Shown in pieces: positions 17,886 through 27,610 of a stretch of DNA of 64,000 nt; positions within the stretch are counted from its first letter, which is position 1, and every line of letters begins with the position of its first letter. The stretch covers positions 496,001 through 560,000 of the forward strand of contig NZ_SRMP01000004.1 in NCBI RefSeq assembly GCF_005925325.1, in the 5' to 3' direction. Position numbers and translations under genes: made by a program. The notes under the pieces are model-generated. The model was not told the DNA's origin and searched no databases. It was given only the letters and a program-made list of their open reading frames with translations. Source of the stretch: Pedobacter helvus. GTDB taxonomy: Bacteria; Bacteroidota; Bacteroidia; Sphingobacteriales; Sphingobacteriaceae.

Positions 17886-18815
17886 CTAACGAGGTTCCTC
17901 TATTTTCTTCAATTGCTCGTAACATTTCCTATAGCCTTCGAGGTTCTTTGTTGTACTTTCATATAGGAAAGGTCCTTTATATTTTATGATCTCAAGCGCC
18001 ATGAAAATTGCCTGCCAATCGTTTTGCCCCTTTCCATCGCAGGGAAAATAATGTCTTTCAGCCTTTCCATCACCGTCGGCTACATGCAATGCCTTAACCT
18101 TGTCACCTAAAGCAAGTAACAACTGCTCTGGCTTTGCGATATGATTTAAATCCACTGCAGCAAAAACATCAGCTGGAAACATTTTAAAGATCGCCATACT
18201 CTCTTCAACTGTGCGCAAAAGCGGTCTTTCCTGATTTCCCTTGCTTACCAATAATGCAGGTCCAAGCATATTTTCCACCACCATGATAGCTTTTATTTCC
18301 TTAACCATTGCGTTTAATTCTTTAACGGATTTAACTAATTGTTGGATGCGCAATTCCCTTTCATTCAAGCCTAAATAATAGCTCGGATGAAACAAGATTA
18401 CTTTAGGTCTCAACACGCTCACATACTTCAATACCTGCCGATGGAAAGCGATTACTTTTTCGCGACGTTCTTCCTCTACAAAGGAAATATCGATTTCTTT
18501 ACCATAGGGCATATGGATAGACCAAATTTCTACACCAGTTTCATTGGCCGCTTGCCTGACCGCCCTCATCTTTTTCATCATCTGGTCATCGGGCAAAGTA
18601 AAGGTAAGCGAATCTTTATTGATATAGGCGGTAATACCCGTTTCTATGCAATCGATCCCTGCATCACTGATCTGCTGCAGTTTCTGTTTATTTAAGGCAT
18701 TAAGGCCTATAGAGAAACCTATTTGATGCTTCTTTTGCGCATGTAGCTGAGTGCTAGAGAATGCAAATAAACTACCTAGAACGAAGGGATAAGCATTTTT
18801 TAAAAATTTATACAT
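17886..18815 (-). CDS. Exported sugar phosphate isomerase/epimerase-like TIM-barrel protein
   Basis: A 309-residue protein with signal peptide ending LHAQ. It has the AP-endonuclease 2/xylose isomerase-like TIM-barrel pattern: QIGFSIGLNAL, VEIWSIHMPYG, VILFHPSYY, IMVVENMLGP, FAAVDLNHIA, ALHVADGDG and PFLYEST. The His and Glu residues of these segments are the expected metal ligands. Exported relatives in glycan loci include enzymes that act on 3-keto sugars, which would match the oxidative theme of the adjacent locus (inference). It is the last gene of the ECF-controlled operon, 18 nt after the NAGPA gene. Confidence 0.82.
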   Translation of the reverse strand: MYKFLKNAYPFVLGSLFAFSSTQLHAQKKHQIGFSIGLNALNKQKLQQISDAGIDCIETGITAYINKDSLTFTLPDDQMMKKMRAVRQAANETGVEIWSIHMPYGKEIDISFVEEERREKVIAFHRQVLKYVSVLRPKVILFHPSYYLGLNERELRIQQLVKSVKELNAMVKEIKAIMVVENMLGPALLVSKGNQERPLLRTVEESMAIFKMFPADVFAAVDLNHIAKPEQLLLALGDKVKALHVADGDGKAERHYFPCDGKGQNDWQAIFMALEIIKYKGPFLYESTTKNLEGYRKCYEQLKKIEEPR

Positions 18816-18833
18816 TCTTTTAAGATTAAATTA

Positions 18834-19775
18834 TCATTTGATGAATAGCGCAGTTTCCACCATACGTTGTCCGTAGTGATCGAATTTTTTATTATCGGTC
18901 GGATAGTTCACTATCCCGTTGGGAACTTCGCCCTTTATCCACATCATTGTAGAACCTCCACCATCAATATTCATGGCCGATTTAGGGTTAAAATAACGGG
19001 CTAAAAACAAAGTCAGTTCTTTGGCAGACATTCCCTTTGCCTTTGGATTTCTACCATCTACAGTAATCAAAAGTAACTTCCCTTCCTTAGTTACCGCAAT
19101 AGCTGTACGTGGATGTCTTACACCTTGATGTTTAAGGTAATGCTCGTAATGCAGCTTTTTAAGATCCAATTGCAAACCAGCGGTATCGGCAAAGGTCAAA
19201 CCAACAGGTTTAAAATTGTCGATCAGCATTGGTGCACCTGTGATGATGTTGGAAGCTTTTACCTTTGAAAAATCTGTTGGAGAGAATTTAATCTCGAACG
19301 CTGTACCTTCGTCATTGAATGTCATCATCCCCTGATGTTTCCACCAGTAAATACTCGTTTTCGGCACTTTAACCTGCTGGATATCTTTTCCTTTTAAACG
19401 AAGGTGCATATAGTCTGCAGAATCTTTTTTTTCAATAAAATAAGTTGCATTAATACCGGCAATGGCACCCGAAATCCGGCCAGCGAAAACAGATAGCGAA
19501 TCTTTTTCCTTTTTGTAGGCTAGCACCGCATTTCCCAATTTAGCTTTCGGATTAAAACTGACCACATTAACATTCTGACCGGCAAATTCCCGATCTGTGC
19601 TTGAAGAGAATTTGTACCAAATTACATCCTTACGCAAGGTATCTATCTTCCAACCCTTTTGATCTAAGAGTTCTGCTTGATTGCTGAAACTTACCCGTGT
19701 TTTTTTCGAAGCACATGCAATGCTTAGTGTGATTGCTAAGAGCAGCACAAGCCTCTTTATCATGATATTATACAT
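18834..19775 (-). CDS. Phosphodiester glycosidase (NAGPA-domain) lipoprotein
   Basis: A 313-residue frame; the second ATG (19763, MIKRL) is the more natural start because it directly opens the lipoprotein signal (LLLAITLSIAC, Cys21 of the longer frame). NAGPA-domain signatures occupy the C-terminal half: HPRTAIAVTKEGKLLLITVD, GMSAKELTLFLARYF and AMNIDGGGSTMMW. The DGGGS loop is the family hallmark. Family members remove GlcNAc-1-phosphodiester caps or related phospho-sugar links. Its presence suggests the second Sus locus handles a phosphodiester-linked glycan or teichoic/phosphoglycan material (inference). Confidence 0.85.
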   Translation of the reverse strand: MYNIMIKRLVLLLAITLSIACASKKTRVSFSNQAELLDQKGWKIDTLRKDVIWYKFSSSTDREFAGQNVNVVSFNPKAKLGNAVLAYKKEKDSLSVFAGRISGAIAGINATYFIEKKDSADYMHLRLKGKDIQQVKVPKTSIYWWKHQGMMTFNDEGTAFEIKFSPTDFSKVKASNIITGAPMLIDNFKPVGLTFADTAGLQLDLKKLHYEHYLKHQGVRHPRTAIAVTKEGKLLLITVDGRNPKAKGMSAKELTLFLARYFNPKSAMNIDGGGSTMMWIKGEVPNGIVNYPTDNKKFDHYGQRMVETALFIK

Positions 19776-19882
19776 TATATTGTTTTAGTTATCTCTCCTC
19801 CTCCAAAAAAGGATGAGTATCATTCATTGGATTTTTTTTGATAACTAGTGGCCAATTTCTTGACCACTAGTCAAGCTATACA

Positions 19883-21262
19883 TTAAGGTTTAGGCACTCT
19901 AACGATCTTCCTAATTACGTAGTTGTTCATATCACCAACATAAATATTGCCGTCATTGTCTACTGCCAAATCCGTTGGATTGTTGAACCTTGACACACCC
20001 TGCAAACCATTCACATATCCTGGAGCATTGAAACTTGCATTACCAGCAATAGTAGTCACAATTCCATCTTTGATCATGCGTATGGTATGGGTTGCTGAGC
20101 CAGAACCACCTAGTTCCGATACATAAATTGTTCCATCGGCAGCAGCTGCGATGCCCCAAGGATTGTTGAACCTTGCTTTCAAAGCCTCTCCGTCTACTTG
20201 ACTGCCTGTATTGGAAGCGCTACCCCCAGATCCCGCAATGGTAACGGTTCTTCCGCTATGTCTATTGATTTTTCTAATTCGTTGGCCATAGCGATCTGCC
20301 GCATAAACAAACCCGTCTTTACCCACACATACCGCAGTTGGCCGGTTCATCCGTACATTCGGCCAATCGCCATCAATTATCCCTGCGGTACCATTTCCTG
20401 CCAGCGTCGTTACCTCACCAGTGGGCGAAATTTTTCTAATGGCATGGTTTACAGCATCGGCCACGTATACAAAACCATCTTCATCTACGGCAATCCCTGT
20501 GATGGTATTGAAACGAGCATTTGTACCCTGCCCATCTAAAAATGCGCCTGTTGTGCCTCCGCCAGCTAATGTAGATACCGTGTTAGTAGTTAAATCTATC
20601 TTCCTCACCAGGTTCGAACCATTGTCTGCTACATAAATGTTCCCATTTTTATCTATGGCAGACTTATAAGGATTATTAAATGTAGCAACAGAAAGGCTTC
20701 CATTAATTGAACTTCTGGCTCCAGTACCAGCTATTTTAGTTACGATGCCATCTTTAGATATCCGTTTGATTGTCTGAGCCGTCCTATCTGTGACGATCAG
20801 GTCTCCAGTAGACTGATCGAAAGAAACACCGTTGGGCAACATAAATTGCGCCTCGGTTAGTGAACCGTAAGTATCTCCGACGGAGCCCGTACCAGCATAG
20901 GTTGACGTTACGTAATCGAATTCTACTGCTACTGTGCCGTAGGTAAACAATGGGCCTTTCGAAGTGCGGTCACTTATCGTGATGGTTACATTGCCCGTGC
21001 TGCCCTCAGCCGGAACCTTAACGGTTAGCAAAGTATCAGAAGCTGTTAATACTTCTGCCCTAACCCCTGCAAACTTTACAATATTTGCCGCAGCATCTGT
21101 AGCAAATCTCTTTCCCCTTAAACTTACGGTCTGGTTTGCCAAACCCATTGTTGGCACTATTTGACTAATAGAGGGATTGGTTGGCGTAAAATCATCGGCC
21201 TTATCCTTACAAGCCGAAAAAACTACCGAAACCATCATAAAAATTAATAATATCTTTTTCAT
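19883..21262 (-). CDS. IPT/TIG plus NHL-repeat surface lipoprotein
   Basis: A 459-residue lipoprotein (lipobox VVFSAC, Cys18). Residues of about 30-110 form an IPT/TIG domain (ISQIVPTMGLANQTVSLRGK). The rest is an NHL six-bladed propeller with repeated units such as FNNPYKSAIDKNGNIYVADN, FNTITGIAVDEDGFVYVADA and FNNPTDLAVDNDGNIYVGDM. Such proteins sit at the SusE/SusF position of Sus operons and are thought to bind glycan at the surface. It follows the DUF5689 gene by 15 nt. Confidence 0.85.
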   Translation of the reverse strand: MKKILLIFMMVSVVFSACKDKADDFTPTNPSISQIVPTMGLANQTVSLRGKRFATDAAANIVKFAGVRAEVLTASDTLLTVKVPAEGSTGNVTITISDRTSKGPLFTYGTVAVEFDYVTSTYAGTGSVGDTYGSLTEAQFMLPNGVSFDQSTGDLIVTDRTAQTIKRISKDGIVTKIAGTGARSSINGSLSVATFNNPYKSAIDKNGNIYVADNGSNLVRKIDLTTNTVSTLAGGGTTGAFLDGQGTNARFNTITGIAVDEDGFVYVADAVNHAIRKISPTGEVTTLAGNGTAGIIDGDWPNVRMNRPTAVCVGKDGFVYAADRYGQRIRKINRHSGRTVTIAGSGGSASNTGSQVDGEALKARFNNPWGIAAAADGTIYVSELGGSGSATHTIRMIKDGIVTTIAGNASFNAPGYVNGLQGVSRFNNPTDLAVDNDGNIYVGDMNNYVIRKIVRVPKP

Positions 21263-21277
21263 ATCTAATTCATCTCG

Positions 21278-22570
21278 TTAGTTAATGTTCTGAAAAACGC
21301 TAAAATCGTCGATATTAAGTAAGCCGTTGCTTACCGTAGACGTATTAGCACCAAGTCCTAGTTTTCTGATTCTGAACCTCACTTTTCCCGAAAGATTGAC
21401 GTTGAAGATTGCTTCCTGTGCATCTCTTCCTGGGTTGGTGACGCTTTCGCCCGTTTTTGTCCAAGTGGCACCTTCATCTTGAGAATATTCCAAATCGAAA
21501 GTACTAGCCGTAATTGATCCCAAAGTTGGCACACCGTAAGAGAAGGTTACTTTGGACGCACCTGAAAGCAGATCAAAATTCATTTCAAGAAATGCATCTT
21601 CGGTCAACTGATCTTTCATTCTGATGGCTTGCTTTCCCATGGGATTGAATTTATCTACGTTTACGACGTTACCGATTATCCCTTGGTAAATACGCCAAGC
21701 CCCTGTGTTAAATACCACTACATCATTGATTGCTGGCATTAGATAATTTGCTTTTTCACTCGCTGGCGTTAACTCAAAATTTTCTGGGAATTTGGCATAA
21801 GTAGCTCCGGTTTCGTTAAAAGCGTCGTCTTCGTTTCTCATTTTAAATAATAACTTGGCGGTATTATAGTAGTTAGAGGTAGCATTATAATAAGTTGGGA
21901 TACCCCTAAAAGAAGCCAAGAGCGGTAATGAATTTTGAGCGAAGTTGGCATTCGTTTTGGTGCTCAGGTAAATAAACACATTGGCTTCTTCACCCATTTT
22001 TACATCTCCGGCATAGGTCTGGCCACTTACCAAATCTGAAAAAGCTACATTAGCGATTTCAACCAATGTATTTTCGTAGTTAAGAAATTCACTGTAAAGC
22101 TGTGTTAGGGAGACTATACGTGGCACCACTTGTTTATCTGAAGATACCTTGGTTACCTTTGAAAAGTTTAAGTTGGTTCCCTTAACCTTCATTGCACCAC
22201 TTTCGCGATAAAGTATACAATTCTCGATATCAATCTTAACCGAATCGCCATAGTTAATATTTACATTATTGTCAGTGAATTTGAAAATGAGCCCGGAAAT
22301 TTTACCTCTAGCGGTGTTCTGCACCACAATTTCGTTAGCATTGAAATTACCACTAGTTCGATCTGAGATCACTACACCTGCAATTTGTGTAGCCCCCATT
22401 AACTTATCTTTAGAAAGTACTACATCATCGCCGTTGTGCAGTGCTTTTACAAAACTCATGTAAATTACAGGGCTTACTTCTCCGCCAGATTCGTAGTCAT
22501 TTTTTTTGCATGAGCTCACGAAGGCAAGACCAATGCAAAACGTAAAAAATATTTTTATAGTTGTTTTCAT
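21278..22570 (-). CDS. DUF5689-type surface lipoprotein
   Basis: A 430-residue lipoprotein (lipobox FVSSC, Cys21). The first two thirds resemble the OB-like DUF5689 domain found downstream of SusD genes (VVISDRTSGNFNANEIVVQN, YGDSVKIDIENCILYRESGA). The last third is a lectin-like jelly-roll: AIRMKDQLTEDAFLEMNFDL, SKVTFSYGVPTLGS and VSNGLLNIDDFSVFQ. It probably contributes to substrate capture at the outer membrane, as SusE-like partners do. The gene is 9 nt after the SusD-like gene. Confidence 0.75.
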   Translation of the reverse strand: MKTTIKIFFTFCIGLAFVSSCKKNDYESGGEVSPVIYMSFVKALHNGDDVVLSKDKLMGATQIAGVVISDRTSGNFNANEIVVQNTARGKISGLIFKFTDNNVNINYGDSVKIDIENCILYRESGAMKVKGTNLNFSKVTKVSSDKQVVPRIVSLTQLYSEFLNYENTLVEIANVAFSDLVSGQTYAGDVKMGEEANVFIYLSTKTNANFAQNSLPLLASFRGIPTYYNATSNYYNTAKLLFKMRNEDDAFNETGATYAKFPENFELTPASEKANYLMPAINDVVVFNTGAWRIYQGIIGNVVNVDKFNPMGKQAIRMKDQLTEDAFLEMNFDLLSGASKVTFSYGVPTLGSITASTFDLEYSQDEGATWTKTGESVTNPGRDAQEAIFNVNLSGKVRFRIRKLGLGANTSTVSNGLLNIDDFSVFQNIN

Positions 22571-22579
22571 GTTTAAATG

Positions 22580-24013
22580 CTATTTATTCCACCAAACCTT
22601 AGTTTTTAAATCATCGCCACCCATACTAGCCACTGCTGCTAAATAATTTTGTTGGTTTACCCGTTGCACATTAACAGGATATTTTAGACGCGTAGGCATG
22701 ACGCCGTCGTTCTGTAAACCAAAACCTTTAGGCAAAACCGGAAAACCTGTTCTTCGGTATTCTATCCATGATTGAAAATCTGTAAAGAACAAGGTGTAGT
22801 ACTTCTGTAACATAATTTGGTGCAACTTCTGATTGGCATTATCATTCTCGTACCACTGTGCACTCGTATCGGTCAGATATCCGGTAGGTACCGCAAAACC
22901 CCACATACTTAGGGCCGCAGTTACGCCAGCTTCATAATAAGTTTTTGCATCGCCTGATATGTAGCCTTTTACCGCACACTCGGCTAAAATGAACTGTAGT
23001 TCGGGATAGTTGATGATATTGCCCAGCAATGGCTCGTTCATTAAGGCTGCCATATATTGCGATTGTGGCGCCGGAACTTGCCCAACTGGGTAACCGCTTG
23101 GTATACCGATAAATGCGTTCTCTTTTTTACTAGCCCACTTGTCCCTACGTGGATCTCCCCAATCATTTAGGTTATTGATAAAAAATTCTGAAAGACTATT
23201 ATTTACCTGAAAATCTATGCTGCGATATTCAGCAAATTCTGACAGGTAAGGTGCCGTAGTCTGAAAGCGCAATATGGCAGAATCGTTATTACTGACAAAT
23301 ATTGGATAGTTACTTTTGCGAGTTTCTACAATATCCAAAATCTTTGCTGCCGCACCAAGTTCTCCGGTACCCGAAACTCTCAACAACAATCGCAGATAGA
23401 GACTATTGCCAAATTTTCGCCATTTGGCAATATCACCTGCAAAAATAGGATCCATCTTGGCCTCTACATCGGCAGCATTTGCCGTTTTGAATAGCTCGTT
23501 GGCGTCTTCTAATTTTTTAAAGAGATCTTGATAGATGTCCTTTTGTTTATCGAAACGAGGCTGCAAGACATAATCCCTACCTTTATTGGCATCGAAATAA
23601 GGTACATCGCCATACACGTCGGTAATCAAAGATGATACCCAAGCATCCAATATTAGAGAAATACCCATAAACGCTTTGCTATTGATCGCATCACCGCCTT
23701 TATAAATATCCTTAATGTTGGTTAGCTGTAAATACCAGTTGTTCCACATATAGTCAGACTCCTGTGGTCTTATCACGTAGCGGTGTATTTCATCGCCATC
23801 GCTGAGGGTAACGTGTACCTGCATCAACTCGTGGGTAAGCCTTAGGCATCTGTTCAGGTTTCTTTTAAGTACATCATGTACCGCAGGGCCCAACAGTGTT
23901 TCGGGCGTGGTGAATTTTGCACCGTCTTTGTTGGTATTTAATTCCTTAAATTCTTTGGTACAAGAAACTAAGGCTGTTGTTATGATTAATGCTGCTATAA
24001 TTTTTTTCATCAC
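22580..24013 (-). CDS. SusD/RagB-like nutrient-binding lipoprotein (SusD-like_2 type)
   Basis: A 477-residue lipoprotein (LVSC, Cys18) with the helical SusD-like_2 pattern: FKELNTNKDGAKFTTPETLL, LDAWVSSLITDVYGDVPYFD, AGDIAKWRKFGNSLYLRLLL, YPELQFILAECAVKGY and YYTLFFTDFQSWIEYRRTGF. It acts as the lid of the transporter encoded immediately upstream (9-nt spacing). Members with this subfamily signature often pair with STN-containing SusC proteins. Confidence 0.92.
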   Translation of the reverse strand: MMKKIIAALIITTALVSCTKEFKELNTNKDGAKFTTPETLLGPAVHDVLKRNLNRCLRLTHELMQVHVTLSDGDEIHRYVIRPQESDYMWNNWYLQLTNIKDIYKGGDAINSKAFMGISLILDAWVSSLITDVYGDVPYFDANKGRDYVLQPRFDKQKDIYQDLFKKLEDANELFKTANAADVEAKMDPIFAGDIAKWRKFGNSLYLRLLLRVSGTGELGAAAKILDIVETRKSNYPIFVSNNDSAILRFQTTAPYLSEFAEYRSIDFQVNNSLSEFFINNLNDWGDPRRDKWASKKENAFIGIPSGYPVGQVPAPQSQYMAALMNEPLLGNIINYPELQFILAECAVKGYISGDAKTYYEAGVTAALSMWGFAVPTGYLTDTSAQWYENDNANQKLHQIMLQKYYTLFFTDFQSWIEYRRTGFPVLPKGFGLQNDGVMPTRLKYPVNVQRVNQQNYLAAVASMGGDDLKTKVWWNK

Positions 24014-24022
24014 TATTAATCG

Positions 24023-27000
24023 TTAAAAGGTAAATGAAAGGTTTACACCAAAGTTTCTGGTAGATGGAAATTGCGCTACCTCAAAACCGCGTTGGATATC
24101 ACTATTGCCAAGGGTACCAAATTCCGGATCGTAAGCTGGCCAATCGCTCCAAACGAAAAGATCCCTGCCGTAAACACCTATCACTGCTTTTTGGAATCTG
24201 ATTTTCTTCATCAGCTTTGCTGGTAGCGTATAGTCTAACCTCAGCTCCCTAAGCTTGATAAAATCGGTACTGAAGGTGTTTGCCTCCACATTATCGCCTT
24301 TAAAATGCTCATTATAATAGGTACCCACTTGCTCGGCAACTACATCATTTGGTCTAAATGTACCATCTGGATTACGCTGCACACCCTTGCCTATGATACC
24401 TGTATATCTTCCCGGCAGGCTATTGGTTAGTTTTCCCGCCACCGAAGCTGCCACATGGGTATGTGAATACGCCACAGCACCATACTGACCATCAACCAAC
24501 ACCTTCAATCGCCACTGCCTATACCTAAAACTGTTGGTGATGCCCCAGTTAAAATCTGGTGTAGCCCTACCCAAATAGAATGCCTCTTCTGTAATCACCG
24601 GATAACCTTGTGAATTATAGATGATCTGTCCATCAGGACTACGAGAATAACCTAAGCCATAAAGATCGCCCATCCTGCCACCTACGCGGGCTTCCATAGA
24701 TCCACGGGGGCCAGTCTGCATTACATAATTATCTACACTATCTGCTAGGGAAATGATTTTATTTCTATTAGCGGCGAAAGTTACCGATACATCCCAATTC
24801 AGTCCCTTTGATGATTTTAGCGGCACACCGTTCAAGGCCAGCTCTACCCCTTTGTTTTGTACTAGGCCAGAATTCATCACGCTGTAATTATACCCCGTAG
24901 CACGATCTAAAGGCACATTTAAAATCTGGTTCTTGATATTACTTCTGTAGTACGTTGCATCTATTCCCAATCGGCCTTTAAACATACGTAAATCGGTACC
25001 GAACTCTAAAGTCGTCGACAATTCGTTTTTTAGGTCTTCGTTCGCAATAAAAGTTGGATTGGCCATACCTGATGAGTATAGAGCCCTAGAAACATAATTG
25101 TATCCTGTTAAATATGGTGTAACACCTCCACCACCAACCTGCGACCAAGAAGCCCTAATTTTGAAAAACGAAATAGCTTTCGGCAATTCGAACATTTCGG
25201 AAACCAAGCCACTTAAATTTACCGAAGGATAGAAAAATGAGACATTATCGTTTGAAAATTCTGAAGCCAGCACAGAAGCCCAATCGTTACGGCCAGTTAA
25301 GTCTAAGAAAAGATAATTTTTATAGGAAAATTGTGCCATTCCATATAGACTATTTACCGCATATTCGGTAGTTCTTGAATTGGATTCTACCCTATCTTGC
25401 ACATTTGCGAAAGTATAGATACCTGGATATCTCAGCCTATCGGCACTTAATGACACCATTTTATACTTGTTGATCATGGCTGATCCACCTATCGAGTACG
25501 ATGCCTCGATATCTCTCGTAATCTTATGTTTATAATTCAAAAGAAAATCTGTGTTAGTCTCTTTTTGATCTATATCCTGTGTACGGAACATACCTTCAGG
25601 AAACCTAGCGGCATCTTTAGGTTTTTGTTGCGATCTAGCTTCTGCAGCCCAGTCTATAGAGCTTCTAATCATGAGGTTCAGGTTTTTTGTAAACTCGTAA
25701 TTAGCGCTGATGGTGCCGATCAACTGGTTCCTGTTACTCTTGTTAAGCATTTCGTAAACGGACAAATAAATATTATCCAACCCGTTGGCAAAAGGCCTAA
25801 TTTGACTTAAGCCTTCGCTACCTGGCACCCAATATTGTTTATACCAATTGATATCTGCACTGGGCGTTAGCGCAATAATGTTGTACATCACCGTTTGATT
25901 GTTGTAACCGGTTGAAGGTAGGTTATCACTATACTTATTATTGTAGCTCAATTTGGTAGCAATTGAAAGCTTATCATTTACTTTCTGCGATACATTTAAA
26001 GCAATGGTATTTCTATCGTAGCCTGTATTAGGTATAATCCATTTGTTGTTAAGATTGGTGAAACTTAAACGGGCCGTAGTTTTAGCATTACCACCACTTA
26101 CTGAAAGGCTGTTGGTATAAGTTTGCGATACTTCGAAAAAATCTTTTCTATTGTTTTTATACGGAACCCATGGTGTTCTTTCGGTGCCTCTAGTCAGTAA
26201 GTTTGGATCCCATTGGTAATACTCTTGCCCATCAAATTTAGGCCCCCAGGCCGCACCAGTATTTTTCGTATTTGGCCCATCTTCTGTAGCTCCCCAAGAA
26301 TAGTATTGGTCACTTCCTATCGCTCCCTGGCCATACTCATATTGAAAATCTGGCCAACGGTTAATCGTACCAAAAACAGCATTAGAATTGAAGGTAATCC
26401 CTAAACCTTTTTGATTTTCTTTACCAGATTTAGTAGTGATAACGATAGCTCCATTTGCGCCTCTGGAACCGTACAATGCTGCTGCTCCCGGACCTTTAAG
26501 CACCGATACACTTTCGATATCCTCAGGGTTAAGATCGCTAATCCCATTACCATGATCTACCGGATTTTCCGATCCAAGATACGAACCATTCGCTTCAGAA
26601 ATCTTTGAGCTTACCACTACACCGTCCACCACAATAAGGGCAGAGTTATCGCCACTTAAAGAACTTTCGCCCCTTAAAATAATTTTGTTGGAACCTGCGG
26701 GTCCGCCGCCAGATTTAATCATGTTTAAACCTGCCACTTTTCCAGTCAGGGCATCGGTCCAGTTGTTAGATAAAGCGTCTGTCAGTTCTTCGCCTTTTAC
26801 TTGCGTAACAGCGTACCCCAAAGATTTTTCTTCTCTTTTGATACCCAAAGCGGTAACCACTACCTCGTTAAGGGCCGATATGTTTTCCTTTAACACCACT
26901 TTTAAATTGGTCTGGCTGCCCACTTTAATTTCTACAGGCTCGAAACCTAAAAAGTTAAACACCAGTATCGCGTTGCTATTCGGTACATTGATGGCAAATT

Positions 27001-27481
27001 TTCCATCTGAGTTGGTAAGCTCTATTACCTTGGTTCCTTTTAGCGTAACCGATACATTTGGTATGGCCAAATTATCCTTATCTACTACCGTACCCATGAT
27101 GCGCAGCTGCTTTTGATTTTCAGATCTTTCAAGAATTACCACAGTATTACCATTCAACTTAAAGTCTAATGGCTGATTTTCTAGCGCTTTGTTAAGTGCC
27201 TCAGACAATGTGACGTTTTTAACGGATAGACTTACATTTTTGACTTTGGCGATCATACTGCTGTTATAAATGAAATTATAACCTGTCTGCTTTTCTAGCT
27301 CGGCAAGCACCGTCTCCAATTTGGCATTGTTTTTTGTCAGGCTTACCTGTGCAAAAGTGCTTGCACTAGCTATCTGCAAACCTAAAGCAGTCAATAAAAC
27401 AACTATGAGTTTCATTATAAGTAATATTTTTTTGGGCACGTAGCTAACTCTACGTAATAACGAAGTATAATTTTTATACAT
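24023..27481 (-). CDS. STN-containing SusC/RagA TonB-dependent transporter
   Basis: A 1152-residue full-length SusC. After the signal (LLTALGLQIASASTFAQ) comes a Secretin/TonB short N-terminal (STN) domain at about 48-115 (LETVLAELEKQTGYNFIYN). Next is a carboxypeptidase-regulatory domain, NEVVVTALGIKREEKSLGYA, the plug segment DIESVSVLKGPGAAALYGSR, and a barrel ending ARNFGVNLSFTF-like (TRNFGVNLSFTF). The STN domain contacts a FecR-type anti-sigma factor, matching the FecR and ECF sigma genes directly upstream. The likely start may be later (MKLIVVLL, 27415) than the annotated ATG. Confidence 0.95.
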   Translation of the reverse strand: MYKNYTSLLRRVSYVPKKILLIMKLIVVLLTALGLQIASASTFAQVSLTKNNAKLETVLAELEKQTGYNFIYNSSMIAKVKNVSLSVKNVTLSEALNKALENQPLDFKLNGNTVVILERSENQKQLRIMGTVVDKDNLAIPNVSVTLKGTKVIELTNSDGKFAINVPNSNAILVFNFLGFEPVEIKVGSQTNLKVVLKENISALNEVVVTALGIKREEKSLGYAVTQVKGEELTDALSNNWTDALTGKVAGLNMIKSGGGPAGSNKIILRGESSLSGDNSALIVVDGVVVSSKISEANGSYLGSENPVDHGNGISDLNPEDIESVSVLKGPGAAALYGSRGANGAIVITTKSGKENQKGLGITFNSNAVFGTINRWPDFQYEYGQGAIGSDQYYSWGATEDGPNTKNTGAAWGPKFDGQEYYQWDPNLLTRGTERTPWVPYKNNRKDFFEVSQTYTNSLSVSGGNAKTTARLSFTNLNNKWIIPNTGYDRNTIALNVSQKVNDKLSIATKLSYNNKYSDNLPSTGYNNQTVMYNIIALTPSADINWYKQYWVPGSEGLSQIRPFANGLDNIYLSVYEMLNKSNRNQLIGTISANYEFTKNLNLMIRSSIDWAAEARSQQKPKDAARFPEGMFRTQDIDQKETNTDFLLNYKHKITRDIEASYSIGGSAMINKYKMVSLSADRLRYPGIYTFANVQDRVESNSRTTEYAVNSLYGMAQFSYKNYLFLDLTGRNDWASVLASEFSNDNVSFFYPSVNLSGLVSEMFELPKAISFFKIRASWSQVGGGGVTPYLTGYNYVSRALYSSGMANPTFIANEDLKNELSTTLEFGTDLRMFKGRLGIDATYYRSNIKNQILNVPLDRATGYNYSVMNSGLVQNKGVELALNGVPLKSSKGLNWDVSVTFAANRNKIISLADSVDNYVMQTGPRGSMEARVGGRMGDLYGLGYSRSPDGQIIYNSQGYPVITEEAFYLGRATPDFNWGITNSFRYRQWRLKVLVDGQYGAVAYSHTHVAASVAGKLTNSLPGRYTGIIGKGVQRNPDGTFRPNDVVAEQVGTYYNEHFKGDNVEANTFSTDFIKLRELRLDYTLPAKLMKKIRFQKAVIGVYGRDLFVWSDWPAYDPEFGTLGNSDIQRGFEVAQFPSTRNFGVNLSFTF

Positions 27482-27553
27482 TTGAATACGGGTTTAATTA
27501 ATCTGTCTCTTGTCGTTTCAGCTTAGTTACCGAAAAGCAAATCTTGCTTTATA

Positions 27554-27586
27554 ATCGGGAGAGGGTCCAAGCTCTCCTGATTTTTT
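27554..27586 (+). terminator. Hairpin between fecR-type and susC genes
   Basis: ATCGGGAGA (27554-27562) and TCTCCTGAT (27573-27581) form a stem with one G-T pair, followed on the plus strand by six Ts. The flanking genes are on the minus strand, where the hairpin is preceded by As and has no U-tract. It could be an antisense terminator or an mRNA-processing or attenuation hairpin separating regulator from transporter expression. Low certainty. Confidence 0.35.
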
Positions 27587-27610
27587 CTGTAACCGTTATA
27601 AATAGAAATA

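Noticed and set aside
26685..27116. 143-codon plus-strand frame inside the second susC gene
   Set aside because: It is antisense to the plug and regulatory domains of an intact SusC; no signal, domain or promoter supports it.
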